A stretch of DNA of 64,000 nucleotides, taken from contig NCHQ01000020.1 in the NCBI GenBank assembly GCA_002281855.1, positions 62,001-126,000 on the forward strand, read 5' to 3'. The notes under the pieces were generated by a model that saw only the letters and a program-made list of their open reading frames with translations, searched no databases and was not told the DNA's origin. Each line of letters opens with the position of its first letter. Positions within the stretch are counted from its first letter, which is position 1. Below, piece after piece: positions 51,089 through 60,144 of the stretch. The position numbers and the translations under genes are program-made. Source of the stretch: Rhodospirillales bacterium 24-66-33. Its GTDB lineage: Bacteria > Pseudomonadota > Alphaproteobacteria > Reyranellales > Reyranellaceae.

Positions 51089-52276
51089 ATGGCAGTCGAG
51101 ACTCTCGGCTCCACGCCACGGACGAAGGTGGCACCGTGGAACGATCCGGTCATTCGAGGCTGGGTCTTCCAGATCGTCGTGGTCGGTCTCGTCGGGTTCC
51201 TTGCCTGGTATCTGGTCAGCAACACGATCGACAACCTGCAGCGCCAGAAGATCGCCAGCGGCTTCCACTATCTCGAGCGCGAAGCCGGCTTCGAGATCGG
51301 CGACACGATGATCGAGTATTCGCCGGCCAGCACCTACGCCCGCGCCATCTGGGTGGGCATCCTCAACACGCTGCGGGTGGCCGTCCTCGGCATCCTGCTC
51401 AGCACCCTTCTCGGCACGCTGGTCGGAGTCGGGCGGCTGTCGCCCAACTGGCTGCTCAGCCGGATCTGCGCCTGGTACGTCGAGGCCTTCCGCAACGTGC
51501 CGCTGCTGCTGTGGCTCTTCCTCTTCTACAAGCTGATCAGCGAAGCCTTTCCCGGCCCACGGCAGGCGCTCTCGCTGTGGAACAGCGTGTTCCTCAGCAA
51601 CCGCGGCGTCTATTTCCCGGTGCCGATGGCCGATCCCATCCATAAATGGATGGGCGTTGCCTTCCTGGTCGGCATTGCCGCCGCGTGGTTCGTCAACCGC
51701 TGGGGCAAGAAGCGCCAGGAGGCGACCGGCCAGCCCTTCCCCGGTATTTCCGCGGGCCTCGCCCTCATCATCGGCCTCCCGGCCCTCGTCTGGCTGGCCG
51801 GCGGCGCGCCGCACCATATGAGCTGGCCGGAATTGAAGGGCTTCAACTTCGCGGGCGGCACCGTCATCCAGCCCGAATTCACCGCCCTTCTGATCGGCCT
51901 CGTTCTCTACACCTCGGCGTTCGTGGCCGAGATCGTGCGCTCCGGCATCCTGGCCCTGCACAAGGGCCAGAGCGAGGCGGCGGCGGCGCTCGGCCTGTCG
52001 CGCGGCCAGTCGATGCGGCTCGTGCTGCTGCCGCAGGCGCTCCGGGTCATCGTCCCGCCGATGACCAGCCAGTATCTCAACATCACCAAGAACAGCTCGC
52101 TGGCGATCGCGATCGGCTACCCCGACCTCGTCGCGTCGATCAACGTGACCATCAACCAGACCGGCCAGGCGATCGAGAACATCCTGATCATCATGGCCGC
52201 CTACCTGTCGGTCAGCCTGTCGATCTCGGCGTTCATGAACTGGTACAACAAACGCATCGCCCTGAGGGAGCGCTGA
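51089..52276 (+). CDS. aapQ: general amino-acid ABC transporter permease, AapQ-like
   Basis: A 395-residue HisM-type permease with the long periplasmic insert typical of AapQ. The N-terminus is MAVETLGSTPRTKVAPWNDP, followed by the first helix. The region TTYWVGILNTLRV-like YARAIWVGILNTLRVAVLGI begins the core. The EAA loop is QSEAAAALGLSRGQSMRLVL followed by LPQALRVIVPP. The partner AapM follows two bases after the stop. The transporter imports a broad range of L-amino acids in rhizobia and relatives. Confidence 0.93.
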   Translation: MAVETLGSTPRTKVAPWNDPVIRGWVFQIVVVGLVGFLAWYLVSNTIDNLQRQKIASGFHYLEREAGFEIGDTMIEYSPASTYARAIWVGILNTLRVAVLGILLSTLLGTLVGVGRLSPNWLLSRICAWYVEAFRNVPLLLWLFLFYKLISEAFPGPRQALSLWNSVFLSNRGVYFPVPMADPIHKWMGVAFLVGIAAAWFVNRWGKKRQEATGQPFPGISAGLALIIGLPALVWLAGGAPHHMSWPELKGFNFAGGTVIQPEFTALLIGLVLYTSAFVAEIVRSGILALHKGQSEAAAALGLSRGQSMRLVLLPQALRVIVPPMTSQYLNITKNSSLAIAIGYPDLVASINVTINQTGQAIENILIIMAAYLSVSLSISAFMNWYNKRIALRER

Positions 52277-52278
52277 GC

Positions 52279-53559
52279 ATGACCGACGCCATGCCTGTCG
52301 GCGACCGCAAGCCGCTCGCCCCTCCCGTCGACGAAACCGGCCCGCTCGGCTGGGCCCGCAAGAACCTGTTCTCGAGCTGGGGCAACGGCATCACCACGAT
52401 CGTGCTGATCGCAGCCGTCGTCTGGGTGCTCTCCTGGTTCCTCGAATGGGCGCTTTTCACCGCCAACTTCACGGCCTCGACCGGCGCCGAGTGCCGCGGC
52501 GGCGGTGCCTGCTGGGCGCTGATCCGTGAGAAATTCCGCTACATCTTCTTCGGCTCCTTCCCCTACGAGCAGCATTGGCGGCCGCTGTTCGCCGTCATCA
52601 CCATGCTCGCCATGCTGGTGCTGAGCGCCGACCGCCGGATGTGGAACTGGCGCCTGCTCGTGATCTGGGGGGTCGGCTCGTTCGTCACCTTCCTGCTGAT
52701 GTTCGGCCAGATCCACATTCCGCTCAGCCTCATCCTGTTCGTCGCCCTGGCCGGCGGCGGCATCGGCCTCACCCTGCGCAGCGCGCTGGCGGCACCGTCC
52801 GAGCGGATGGCCTATTACGCGCTGGTCGCGATCGGCGCGGCCGGCCTCGTCCTGCGCTTCGCGGGCGTGCTGCCGTCCTGGAGCATCGCCATCGCCCCGC
52901 TCAGCTACGTCGAAACCAGCCTGTGGGGCGGCCTGCCGGTGACCTTGATCCTGGCGACCTACGGCCTGGCCTTCGCCTTTCCCTACGGCGTCCTGCTGGC
53001 TCTGGGGCGGCGGTCCAACCTGCCGCTCATCAAGGGACTGTGCGTCGGCTTCATCGAGCTGATCCGCGGCGTGCCGCTGATCAGCCTGCTGATCATGGCC
53101 TCGGTCATGCTGCCGCTGTTCCTGCCGTCCGGCACGACCATCGACAAGTTCCTGCGCGCCCAGGTCGCCGTGATCCTGTTCGCCGGCGCCTACATCGCCG
53201 AGGTGATCCGCGGCGGCCTGCAGTCGCTGCCCAAGGGCCAGTTCGAGGCCGCCGACGCGATGGGCCTCAATTACCCGCAGAAGACGCTGCTGATCATCCT
53301 GCCCCAGGCCCTGCGCGTCGTCATCCCGCCACTGATCAACACCTTCATCGGCTTCTTCAAGGACACGTCGCTGGTGCTGATCATCGGCATCTTCGACTTC
53401 CTCAACACCGCCAACCAGGCGCTGGTCGATCCCAACTGGGCGGGCTTCCCGGGCGAGGTCTACCTGTTCGCCGCCTTCGTCTACTTCATCTTCTGTTTCT
53501 CGATGTCGCGGTACAGCAAGTACCTCGAAGTCGAGCTCAACAAGGGTACGCGCCGCTAG
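52279..53559 (+). CDS. aapM: general amino-acid ABC transporter permease, AapM-like
   Basis: A 426-residue permease with extra N-terminal helices, the AapM pattern. The middle part has SLILFVALAGGGIGLTLRSA. The core has LPLIKGLCVGFIELIRGVPL. The EAA loop is GQFEAADAMGLNYPQKTLLI followed by ILPQALRVVIPP. It forms the channel with AapQ. The AapP gene starts 20 bases downstream. Confidence 0.94.
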   Translation: MTDAMPVGDRKPLAPPVDETGPLGWARKNLFSSWGNGITTIVLIAAVVWVLSWFLEWALFTANFTASTGAECRGGGACWALIREKFRYIFFGSFPYEQHWRPLFAVITMLAMLVLSADRRMWNWRLLVIWGVGSFVTFLLMFGQIHIPLSLILFVALAGGGIGLTLRSALAAPSERMAYYALVAIGAAGLVLRFAGVLPSWSIAIAPLSYVETSLWGGLPVTLILATYGLAFAFPYGVLLALGRRSNLPLIKGLCVGFIELIRGVPLISLLIMASVMLPLFLPSGTTIDKFLRAQVAVILFAGAYIAEVIRGGLQSLPKGQFEAADAMGLNYPQKTLLIILPQALRVVIPPLINTFIGFFKDTSLVLIIGIFDFLNTANQALVDPNWAGFPGEVYLFAAFVYFIFCFSMSRYSKYLEVELNKGTRR

Positions 53560-53579
53560 GCGCCGTCAGGGAGCACGTC

Positions 53580-54350
53580 ATGGCCGTAACCGCGCGAGAT
53601 CTCTCGAAGGTCGAATCGGTGATCCAGCTCAAGGGCGTCAACAAGTGGTTCGGCCAGTTCCACGTGCTGACCGACATCAATCTCGACGTGAAGGAAGGCG
53701 AGAAGATCGTCATCTGCGGACCGTCGGGGTCGGGCAAGTCGACGCTGATCCGCTGCATCAACCGGCTGGAGGAACACCAGCGTGGCGACATCGTGGTGCA
53801 CGGCGTCACGCTCTCCAACGACGTGAAGAACATCGAGGCGATCCGCCGCGAGGTCGGCATGGTGTTCCAGTCGTTCAACCTCTTCCCGCATCTCACCATC
53901 CTCGACAACCTCACCTTGGCGCCGATCTGGGTAAAGAAGACGCCGAAGAAGGAGGCCGAGGAGATCGCGATGAGCCTGCTGACCCGCGTGCGCATCCCCG
54001 AGCAGGCGCTGAAGTATCCGGGCCAGCTTTCCGGCGGACAGCAGCAGCGTGTGGCGATCGCCCGGGCGCTGTGCATGCGGCCCAAGATCATGCTGTTCGA
54101 CGAGCCGACGTCGGCGCTCGACCCCGAGATGGTGAAGGAAGTGCTCGACGTGATGATCGAGCTGGCGCGCGAAGGCATGACCATGCTCTGCGTCACCCAC
54201 GAAATGGGATTCGCCCGTGCCGTCGCCGACCGCGTGATCTTCATGGATCGCGGCGAGATCGTCGAACAGAACGAGCCGGAGGCGTTCTTCGCCAATCCCC
54301 GCAACGAGCGCACCAAGCTGTTCCTCGGCCAGATCCTGCACAATCACTAG
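53580..54350 (+). CDS. aapP: amino-acid ABC transporter ATP-binding protein, AapP-like
   Basis: A 256-residue polar amino-acid importer ATPase (GlnQ/AapP type). Walker A is CGPSGSGKSTLIRCINRLE, the Q-loop VFQSFNLFPHLTI, the signature LSGGQQQRVAIARALCM, and Walker B KIMLFDEPTSALDPEM is followed by the H-loop CVTHEMGFARAVA. It ends the operon; a perfect 24-base palindrome lies 14 bases after the stop. Confidence 0.96.
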   Translation: MAVTARDLSKVESVIQLKGVNKWFGQFHVLTDINLDVKEGEKIVICGPSGSGKSTLIRCINRLEEHQRGDIVVHGVTLSNDVKNIEAIRREVGMVFQSFNLFPHLTILDNLTLAPIWVKKTPKKEAEEIAMSLLTRVRIPEQALKYPGQLSGGQQQRVAIARALCMRPKIMLFDEPTSALDPEMVKEVLDVMIELAREGMTMLCVTHEMGFARAVADRVIFMDRGEIVEQNEPEAFFANPRNERTKLFLGQILHNH

Positions 54351-54364
54351 AAGAATGACTTTCC

Positions 54365-54388
54365 TCCCCATTCAAATTTGAATGGGGA
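54365..54388. terminator. 24-base perfect palindrome after aapP
   Basis: The bases from TCCCCATTCAAA to their mirrored arm TTTGAATGGGGA form a perfect palindrome, including the CCCCATT arm also seen at 980. It lies between the convergent aapP and DegT-type genes. With no loop it is cruciform-like; a bidirectional terminator is the simplest reading. Confidence 0.5.
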
Positions 54389-54416
54389 AGCCGGGCATTC
54401 ACTCGGCGCCGGAACT

Positions 54417-55517
54417 CTAGGCGAGCGTCTCCCGGATCACGGCGCAGACCTCGTCGACCGACTCGAGCGGCATGTGCGGGCCCATCGGCAGGCTGAGCAC
54501 GGTCTCGGCCAGCTTCTCGGCGAGGGGATAGGTCCCCTTGCCCTGGCCGAGTTCCGCATAGGCATCCTGAAGGTGCGGCGGGATCGGATAGTGGATCAGC
54601 GATCCGATGCCGGCCGCCTCCAGCGCCTTCACGAGATCGGCACGCCGGTTCGTTCGCACCACGTACAGGTGCCAGACCGGATCGGCCCATTGCGGGACGT
54701 TGGGCAAGGCGAGACTCGTGATGTCGGACAGCCTGTCATCGTAGCGCGCCGCCACTTTCCTGCGGCGATCGTTCCATTCGTCGAGCTTCGTGAGCTTCAC
54801 CCGCAGGAAGGCCGCCTGCAGTTCGTCGAGGCGTGAGTTCAGGCCCTTCTCGAGGTTCACGTACTTCACGCGGCTGCCGTAGTTGCGCAGCGTGCGCAGC
54901 CGCTCGGCCAGCTTCGGGTCGTCGGTCGTGACCGCGCCGCCATCGCCGAAGGCGCCGATGTTCTTGCTCGGAAAGAAGCTGTGCGCGCCCGCATCGCCGA
55001 GCGACCCGGTGCGCCGTCCGCGCACCCTGGCACCCTGCGCCTGCGCCACGTCCTCGACCACCTTCAGCCCGTGCTTGGCGGCGAGCGCCATGATGGCGTC
55101 CATGTCGGCCGGCTGGCCGTAAAGATGGACGGGCATGATCGCGCGTGTGCGCGGTGTGATGGCCGCCGCGATCCGGTCGGGATCGATGTTCGGTCCGCCC
55201 GGAGTCGGTTCGACGGGCACAACCTTTGCGCCCACCGCCGTCACCGCGAGCCAGGTCGCAATATAGGTGTTCGACGGCACGATGACTTCATCGCCCGCAC
55301 CGATGTCCCAGGCGCGCAGCGAGAGTTCGAGCGCCTCGAGGCCGTTGCCGAGCCCGACGCAATGCTTCGTCCCGCAGAAGGCGGCATACCCGGCCTCGAA
55401 GGCTTCGACCTCCTTGCCGAGCACGAACCAGCCGGACTCCATCACGCGCGCGTAGGCGGCATCGAGCTCCGGCTTGAGCTCGGTGTAGACGGACTTCATG
55501 TCGAGGAAGGGGATCAT
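54417..55517 (-). CDS. DegT/DnrJ/EryC1-type sugar aminotransferase, FdtB-like
   Basis: A 366-residue PLP-dependent sugar aminotransferase. The lysine that binds PLP is in HSFFPSKNIGAFGDGGAVTT. Other blocks are LGNGLEALELSLRAWDIGAG, IMPVHLYGQPADMDAIMALA and VVEDVAQAQGARVRGR. Paired with an FdtA-like ketoisomerase, it resembles FdtB/QdtB, which aminates dTDP-3-keto-6-deoxyhexose. The ATG overlaps the ketoisomerase stop in ATGA. No dTDP-glucose synthesis genes are in the window. A 3-amino-3,6-dideoxyhexose for surface polysaccharide is the likely product class. Confidence 0.92.
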   Translation of the reverse strand: MIPFLDMKSVYTELKPELDAAYARVMESGWFVLGKEVEAFEAGYAAFCGTKHCVGLGNGLEALELSLRAWDIGAGDEVIVPSNTYIATWLAVTAVGAKVVPVEPTPGGPNIDPDRIAAAITPRTRAIMPVHLYGQPADMDAIMALAAKHGLKVVEDVAQAQGARVRGRRTGSLGDAGAHSFFPSKNIGAFGDGGAVTTDDPKLAERLRTLRNYGSRVKYVNLEKGLNSRLDELQAAFLRVKLTKLDEWNDRRRKVAARYDDRLSDITSLALPNVPQWADPVWHLYVVRTNRRADLVKALEAAGIGSLIHYPIPPHLQDAYAELGQGKGTYPLAEKLAETVLSLPMGPHMPLESVDEVCAVIRETLA

Positions 55518-55957
55518 GCCCGGCTCGCCGCGGCGACTTCGCGCTTGAACGCCTCGTAGTCGCGCAGGTACTCGCTCTCGTCGTACAGGGTCGAGGCGAT
55601 GACCAGGATGACGGTCTGCGGCGCGAAGTTGTCGAGCTCGTGCCAGACCATCGGCCCGATGTGAAGCGCCCGCCCCGGGTCGCTGAGGACGACCGTTTCC
55701 TTCACCTTGCCGTCGTCGAGATGCAGCTGGCATGAGCCGTTCATCACGAGTGTGACGAGATGCGACTCACGGTGTCCGTGCCGGCCGCGCCACTGATCGG
55801 AGGCGATGTCGTGCAGCCAGAACAGGCGCCTCACGGTAAAGCCCAGCTGGTGGTCGAACTCGAGGAAGTTGATCTTGCCGCGGACGTCGCCGCGTCCGGG
55901 AACGGAAAGCCAGCGGCAATTGGAGACTTTGAGCTGGGGAAGAGACATGTCGGGCAT
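55514..55957 (-). CDS. dTDP-6-deoxy-hexose 3,4-ketoisomerase-like cupin (FdtA/QdtA family)
   Basis: A 147-residue WxcM-like cupin. The blocks GRGDVRGKINFLEFDHQLGF, VRRLFWLHDIASDQWRGRHG and HRESHLVTLVMNGSCQLHL match FdtA/QdtA sugar 3,4-ketoisomerases, including the paired histidines in RGRHGHRESH. The enzyme moves the keto group of dTDP-4-keto-6-deoxyglucose before amination. It is coupled by a four-base overlap to the aminotransferase. Confidence 0.92.
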   Translation of the reverse strand: MPDMSLPQLKVSNCRWLSVPGRGDVRGKINFLEFDHQLGFTVRRLFWLHDIASDQWRGRHGHRESHLVTLVMNGSCQLHLDDGKVKETVVLSDPGRALHIGPMVWHELDNFAPQTVILVIASTLYDESEYLRDYEAFKREVAAASRA

Positions 55958-55970
55958 GGCAGAGCCTGTC

Positions 55971-56906
55971 TTATCGCTTTATCGTTTGTAGCCTTCGCCA
56001 TTGCATGTAGACGACGCCACTCAAGGCGACGAGCCCACCGGCGATCTGGTAGGCGTTGGGGATGAAGCCATAGGTCATAGACCATAATACGGCGAAAAAC
56101 GGCACGAGATTGACCCAGAGCGACGCAATTGCAACCCCCAGTCTGCTGGCGCCGACGTTCCAGAGATAGGCGCCCACGCCGCTGGAGAAGACGGCGACGA
56201 GCAGGAGTTGGCTCCACACCCAGCCGTCGGTCACCGCAAAGGGCGAGTTCGCCCAGCCCAGACCGATCAACACCAGGGTGAGGACAGTCATCCAGCCGAG
56301 GGCCGACAGCGACGCGACATAGGCCCGGTGCAGCTGGCTCGCCCGGTCGAACCAGGCCTGCGCCTTCAGGCTGTAGAGCGTCCAGATCGCGTTGGAGAGC
56401 AGCACGATGATCTCGCCGCCGCCCAGGGTCAGTGCGCCCCGGCCGAACAGGCTGCCGGCCGCCAGAATGCCGCCTCCGGTCAAGGTCAGCGCCAGCGCGA
56501 CACCGAAGCCGGGGTCGAAGCGCGCGCCGGTCACGAGCCGCACGGTCGCCGCGGAGACCAGCGGCCCCGCCACCTGGACGGCGGCCGCCGAGATCGGGTT
56601 GCTGAACCGGATGCCCGCGATGAAGACCGTGAAGAAGCCGCTCATCATCAGGCCGATCAGCAGGAAGCGCTTGAGGCCGATCTCGACCCGCAGGTTGCGG
56701 ACACCCTCGGCCAGCACCAGCAGCACGCCGAGCGTCGCCACGGCCGCCAGGGTGCGTATGGTCAGCATGGGGACCACGTCGAAGTGCTCGAGCATGACCT
56801 TGGAGACGGGCACGTTGGCGCCCCAGCTCACGCCCACGAAGACCATGGCCGCGAAGGCGCCCAGCATATGGTGCCGGCCGCGTCCCGGTGCCGGCCCCCC
56901 AGTCAT
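55971..56906 (-). CDS. DMT-superfamily (EamA) transporter, downstream copy
   Basis: A 311-residue membrane protein with ten helices in two EamA repeats. The first is AAMVFVGVSWGANVPVSKVM and the second begins near LGGGEIIVLLSNAIWTLYSL. EamA proteins export amino acids or metabolites, or import nucleotide-linked compounds. The ATG overlaps the stop of the upstream EamA gene in ATGA. The two proteins may form a heterodimer. It precedes the FdtA-like gene on the same strand with a 13-base gap. Confidence 0.9.
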   Translation of the reverse strand: MTGGPAPGRGRHHMLGAFAAMVFVGVSWGANVPVSKVMLEHFDVVPMLTIRTLAAVATLGVLLVLAEGVRNLRVEIGLKRFLLIGLMMSGFFTVFIAGIRFSNPISAAAVQVAGPLVSAATVRLVTGARFDPGFGVALALTLTGGGILAAGSLFGRGALTLGGGEIIVLLSNAIWTLYSLKAQAWFDRASQLHRAYVASLSALGWMTVLTLVLIGLGWANSPFAVTDGWVWSQLLLVAVFSSGVGAYLWNVGASRLGVAIASLWVNLVPFFAVLWSMTYGFIPNAYQIAGGLVALSGVVYMQWRRLQTIKR

Positions 56907-57823
56907 CGCCGCGCCGCGCGGGTCTGGCGAATCTGCAGCTGGGCGATGCCGGCCAGGACGATGACGCCGCCACCGACCTGCAGCCAGCTCGGCTCACGCC
57001 CCATTAGGGCGGCAAGCCCGATCGCGAAGACAGGCGCCGAATTGGCAAACAAAGAGGCGACCGGAACGCCGACCAGCGAGACGCCGGTGTTCCACAGGAG
57101 CACGGCCACCGCGACGCCGAGGATACCGATCCAGGCAACCATGCCCCACTCGATCGGCGTCGGCGGCCGGGTCGGCCAGGCGATTCCGCCCAGCGCCCAG
57201 ACCACCACGCAGACCACGCCCAGCAGCACGCTGGCCACCGTCGAGGTCAGGGCCGAGAGGGCGATCTGGCCGCGGTCGGCCAGCCATTGCTGGGCACGGA
57301 TCGAGTACCAGCTCCAGCAGAGCTGGGCGATCACCAGCAGCCCCTCGCCGCCTTCGAGGCCGAAGGAGCCGGCTGCGCGGCCGGGCGTGCCCAGAACCAC
57401 GACGATACCGCCGGCAACGACCAGCACGAGCGTGATCCCGAAGCCGGGCGGCGTGATGGAGCCCAGCATCGCGCGCGCCAGCAACGTCGCCCAGATCGGA
57501 CCGCACATCAGCACGATGGCCGCGGTCGCGGGATGAGCGTGCGCCACGCCGAACGTGTAGAGCACCGAGAAGGCCGTCATCGCCGTCCCGAGCTTCAGCA
57601 GCCTCGTCCAGTCGAGCGGCCGCGGCGCCGCCGCCGGCCGGGCGCTCAGCAAGACCGCCAGCCAGAGCACGGGCAGGCCCAGGATGTAGCGCGACCAGGA
57701 CAGGAGCCAGTTGTCGTAATGCTCCGCCAGAGCCGCCAGCACGGGAATCATCGATCCCCAGATCATGGCGGCGAGCAGCAGGACCAGACTGGCGCGCCGC
57801 AGCGCACCGACGGAGGGAGACAT
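56903..57823 (-). CDS. DMT-superfamily (EamA) transporter, upstream copy
   Basis: A 306-residue EamA protein with ten predicted helices (LVLLLAAMIWGSMIPVLAAL, then LSWSRYILGLPVLWLAVLL). It is related to but clearly diverged from the next gene, so the duplication is old. It starts 12 bases after the folB stop and overlaps the second EamA gene. Transport substrate unknown. Confidence 0.9.
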   Translation of the reverse strand: MSPSVGALRRASLVLLLAAMIWGSMIPVLAALAEHYDNWLLSWSRYILGLPVLWLAVLLSARPAAAPRPLDWTRLLKLGTAMTAFSVLYTFGVAHAHPATAAIVLMCGPIWATLLARAMLGSITPPGFGITLVLVVAGGIVVVLGTPGRAAGSFGLEGGEGLLVIAQLCWSWYSIRAQQWLADRGQIALSALTSTVASVLLGVVCVVVWALGGIAWPTRPPTPIEWGMVAWIGILGVAVAVLLWNTGVSLVGVPVASLFANSAPVFAIGLAALMGREPSWLQVGGGVIVLAGIAQLQIRQTRAARR

Positions 57824-57835
57824 CGAGCCTGCCGC

Positions 57836-58210
57836 TCAGCCCGTGGCGCGACGGCGGACCGCCTCGTAGCCGACGCGGCAATCCTTGTAGACGTCGGGCT
57901 TCTCGGTCGAGACGCGCGCCTCGACGACCTGAGGCTGCGCCAGGCACAGGTCGAGAATGCCCTCGACCAGCGTCTCCTGGAGGTTGAAGTGACGGCTCGC
58001 CGCGAGCCCGGCGATGCCATCGTGGATCAGGTCGTAGTTGAGCACGTTGGCGATGCTGTCGCCGTGCGCGCGGTCGGGGTCCGCGAGGAGCAGCTCGACG
58101 TTGATGACCACGGCCTGCGGCTTGGCCAGCTCGAAGTCATAGATGCCGATCGACACCAGCAGCCGCATGTCACGGATGAAGATGCGGCGCTGAGAGGTGA
58201 CCATGGTCAT
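57836..58210 (-). CDS. folB: dihydroneopterin aldolase
   Basis: A 124-residue FolB-family aldolase/epimerase of folate synthesis, acting on dihydroneopterin. The substrate-binding Glu27 is in VSIGIYDFELAKPQ, the VNVEL strand follows, and the catalytic lysine lies in VSTEKPDVYKD (Lys104). NYDLIHDGIAGLA and FNLQETLVEGILDLCL are family blocks. The start overlaps the stop of the SDR gene upstream in ATGA. The pair is likely a pterin-metabolism unit. Confidence 0.92.
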   Translation of the reverse strand: MTMVTSQRRIFIRDMRLLVSIGIYDFELAKPQAVVINVELLLADPDRAHGDSIANVLNYDLIHDGIAGLAASRHFNLQETLVEGILDLCLAQPQVVEARVSTEKPDVYKDCRVGYEAVRRRATG

Positions 58211-58968
58211 TTCTTCTTCTTCAGGTCGAAGGCGATGTCGCGGGGCCGGCCGGTCAGATGCTCGCCGCCGTCGACGATGATGGTGTCGCCGGTGTAGCTC
58301 GGCGTCGCCACGATGAAGCGCAGCGCGCGGACGAGATCGTCGACCGTGACGCCGACCCCGAGCGGATTGGCAGCATGCTGCTCGGCGAAGCGCGCATCCG
58401 TCTGGCTGCCGCTGCGCAGGGTCAGCCCGGGCGCGATACCCGCCACCCGCAGGCGCGGCGCGAAGGATTGCGCCAGCAGGGTCGTCAACCCCTGCAGGCC
58501 GATCTTGGAGAGCGTGTAAGTGAGAAAGTCGGGATTGAGGTTGTAGAGCTTCTGGTCGAGCACGTTCACCACGAGCCCCGTCTCGTCCGCGGGCAGCTGC
58601 CGCGCCAGCGCCTGGGCAAGCAGCAGCGGCGCCCGCAGGTTGATGGCCATGTGCAGGTCGAAATCGGCCGCCGTCGCCGTCGGCGCCCGGTCGAGCTTGA
58701 ACAGCGAGGCGCTGTTGACGAGACAGGTGAGCCGCACGCCGCGCGCCCGGCATTTGCCGACCAGACCCTCGGCCTGCCGCGCCGAGGCGAGGTCCGCGCG
58801 CACGGCGACAGCCTTGCCGCCCGCCTCGCGGATGGTCGCGACGGTCTCCTTCGCGCCGGCCGCCGATTCCTTGTAGTGCACGAAGATGAAGAACCCATCG
58901 GCCGCCAGCGCGAGCGCCAGGGCACGGCCGATTCGCAATCCCGCCCCCGTGACCAACGCGCCTTTCAT
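58207..58968 (-). CDS. SDR-family protein resembling pteridine reductase
   Basis: A 253-residue short-chain dehydrogenase. The cofactor loop is TGAGLRIGRALALAL with the Arg-Ile-Gly seen in pteridine reductases (TGxxxRIG), rather than the usual RGIG. The catalytic Tyr-Lys is in TYTLSKIGLQ, and DQKLYNLNPDF occupies the place of the DxxxxxPL stretch of FolM/PTR1 proteins. Its translational coupling to folB supports a role in reducing dihydropterin or dihydrofolate. It ends with the unusual KKKK. Confidence 0.85.
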   Translation of the reverse strand: MKGALVTGAGLRIGRALALALAADGFFIFVHYKESAAGAKETVATIREAGGKAVAVRADLASARQAEGLVGKCRARGVRLTCLVNSASLFKLDRAPTATAADFDLHMAINLRAPLLLAQALARQLPADETGLVVNVLDQKLYNLNPDFLTYTLSKIGLQGLTTLLAQSFAPRLRVAGIAPGLTLRSGSQTDARFAEQHAANPLGVGVTVDDLVRALRFIVATPSYTGDTIIVDGGEHLTGRPRDIAFDLKKKK

Positions 58969-59022
58969 GATGCGACACCCGCCCTTGGTGACTGAAAGAG
59001 GCGGCGGTTCTAGCATGCGACC

Positions 59023-60144
59023 ATGAATTCGTCCCCGTTCGAAACCGTCGACTGCGTTGTCATTGGCGCAGGTGTTGTCGGCCTTGCCGTCGCCCGAGCC
59101 CTGGCCCTTGCCGGCCGTGAGGTCATCGTCGTCGAGGCGGCCGACGCCATCGGCACCGAGACCAGCTCGCGCAACTCGGAGGTCATCCACGCCGGCATCT
59201 ACTACCCCAAGGGCAGCCTGATGGCGCGCTCCTGCGTCGCCGGCCGGCGCATGCTCTATGCCTATTGCAAGGACCACGGCGTGCCGCATCTCAATTGCGG
59301 CAAGCTGATCGTGGCGACCAACGAGGCCGAGAGCGAGAAGCTCGCCGAGATCAAGGGCCGCGCGGAAGCCAACGGCGTCGAGGGCATGCGCTTCCTGAGC
59401 GCCGCCGAGGCGAGGGCGATGGAGCCGAACCTCCAGTGCACGGCCGCCCTGTTCTCGCCCAGCACCGGGATCGTGGACAGCCATTCCTACATGCTGGCGC
59501 TGCAGGGCGACGCCGAAGCACACGGGGCGATGTTCGCCTTCAACAGTCCGGTGAAAGCGGGCCGCGTCGTCGAGGGCGGTATCGAGATCGAAGTCGGCGG
59601 AACCGAGCCGATGAACCTGCGTTGCCGGCTGCTGATCAATTCGGCAGGCCTTCATGCGCCGACGCTTGCGAAAAAAATCGTCGGGATGCCATCCGGGCAC
59701 GTTCCGACCGCGTACTACGCCAAAGGAAATTACTTCACCTTGACCGGACGCTCCCCCTTCTCCCGCCTCATCTACCCCGTCCCGGTGCCGGGCGGGCTGG
59801 GTGTGCACATCACCGTCGACATGGGCGGGCAGGCGAAGTTCGGGCCCGACGTCGAGTGGATCGACGGCATCGAGTACACGGTCGATCCGCATCGCGCCGA
59901 CAAGTTCTATGCTGCCGTGCGCAAGTACTGGCCCGGCATCAAGGACGGTTCGCTACAGCCGGGCTATGCCGGCATCCGCCCGAAGATCGTGCCGCAGGGC
60001 GCGCCGGCGCAGGACTTCACCATCACGGGGCCTGCCGACCATGGCGTGCCCGGCCTCATCAACCTGTTCGGCATCGAATCGCCCGGCCTCACCGCCTCGC
60101 TGGCGCTGGCCGAGCAGGTGCGCGACCTCGCCGGTCCTGCATGA
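59023..60144 (+). CDS. FAD-dependent oxidoreductase, L-2-hydroxyglutarate oxidase-like
   Basis: A 373-residue DAO-family flavoprotein. The FAD motif is CVVIGAGVVGLAVARALALA, then SSRNSEVIHAGIYYPKGSLM, which is diagnostic for LhgO/L2HGDH-type proteins. The C-terminal part has AGIRPKIVPQGAPAQDFTIT and GLINLFGIESPGLTASLALA. LhgO oxidises L-2-hydroxyglutarate to 2-oxoglutarate and passes electrons to the quinone pool. It overlaps the esterase lipoprotein gene by four bases. Another 2-hydroxyacid substrate is possible. Confidence 0.9.
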   Translation: MNSSPFETVDCVVIGAGVVGLAVARALALAGREVIVVEAADAIGTETSSRNSEVIHAGIYYPKGSLMARSCVAGRRMLYAYCKDHGVPHLNCGKLIVATNEAESEKLAEIKGRAEANGVEGMRFLSAAEARAMEPNLQCTAALFSPSTGIVDSHSYMLALQGDAEAHGAMFAFNSPVKAGRVVEGGIEIEVGGTEPMNLRCRLLINSAGLHAPTLAKKIVGMPSGHVPTAYYAKGNYFTLTGRSPFSRLIYPVPVPGGLGVHITVDMGGQAKFGPDVEWIDGIEYTVDPHRADKFYAAVRKYWPGIKDGSLQPGYAGIRPKIVPQGAPAQDFTITGPADHGVPGLINLFGIESPGLTASLALAEQVRDLAGPA

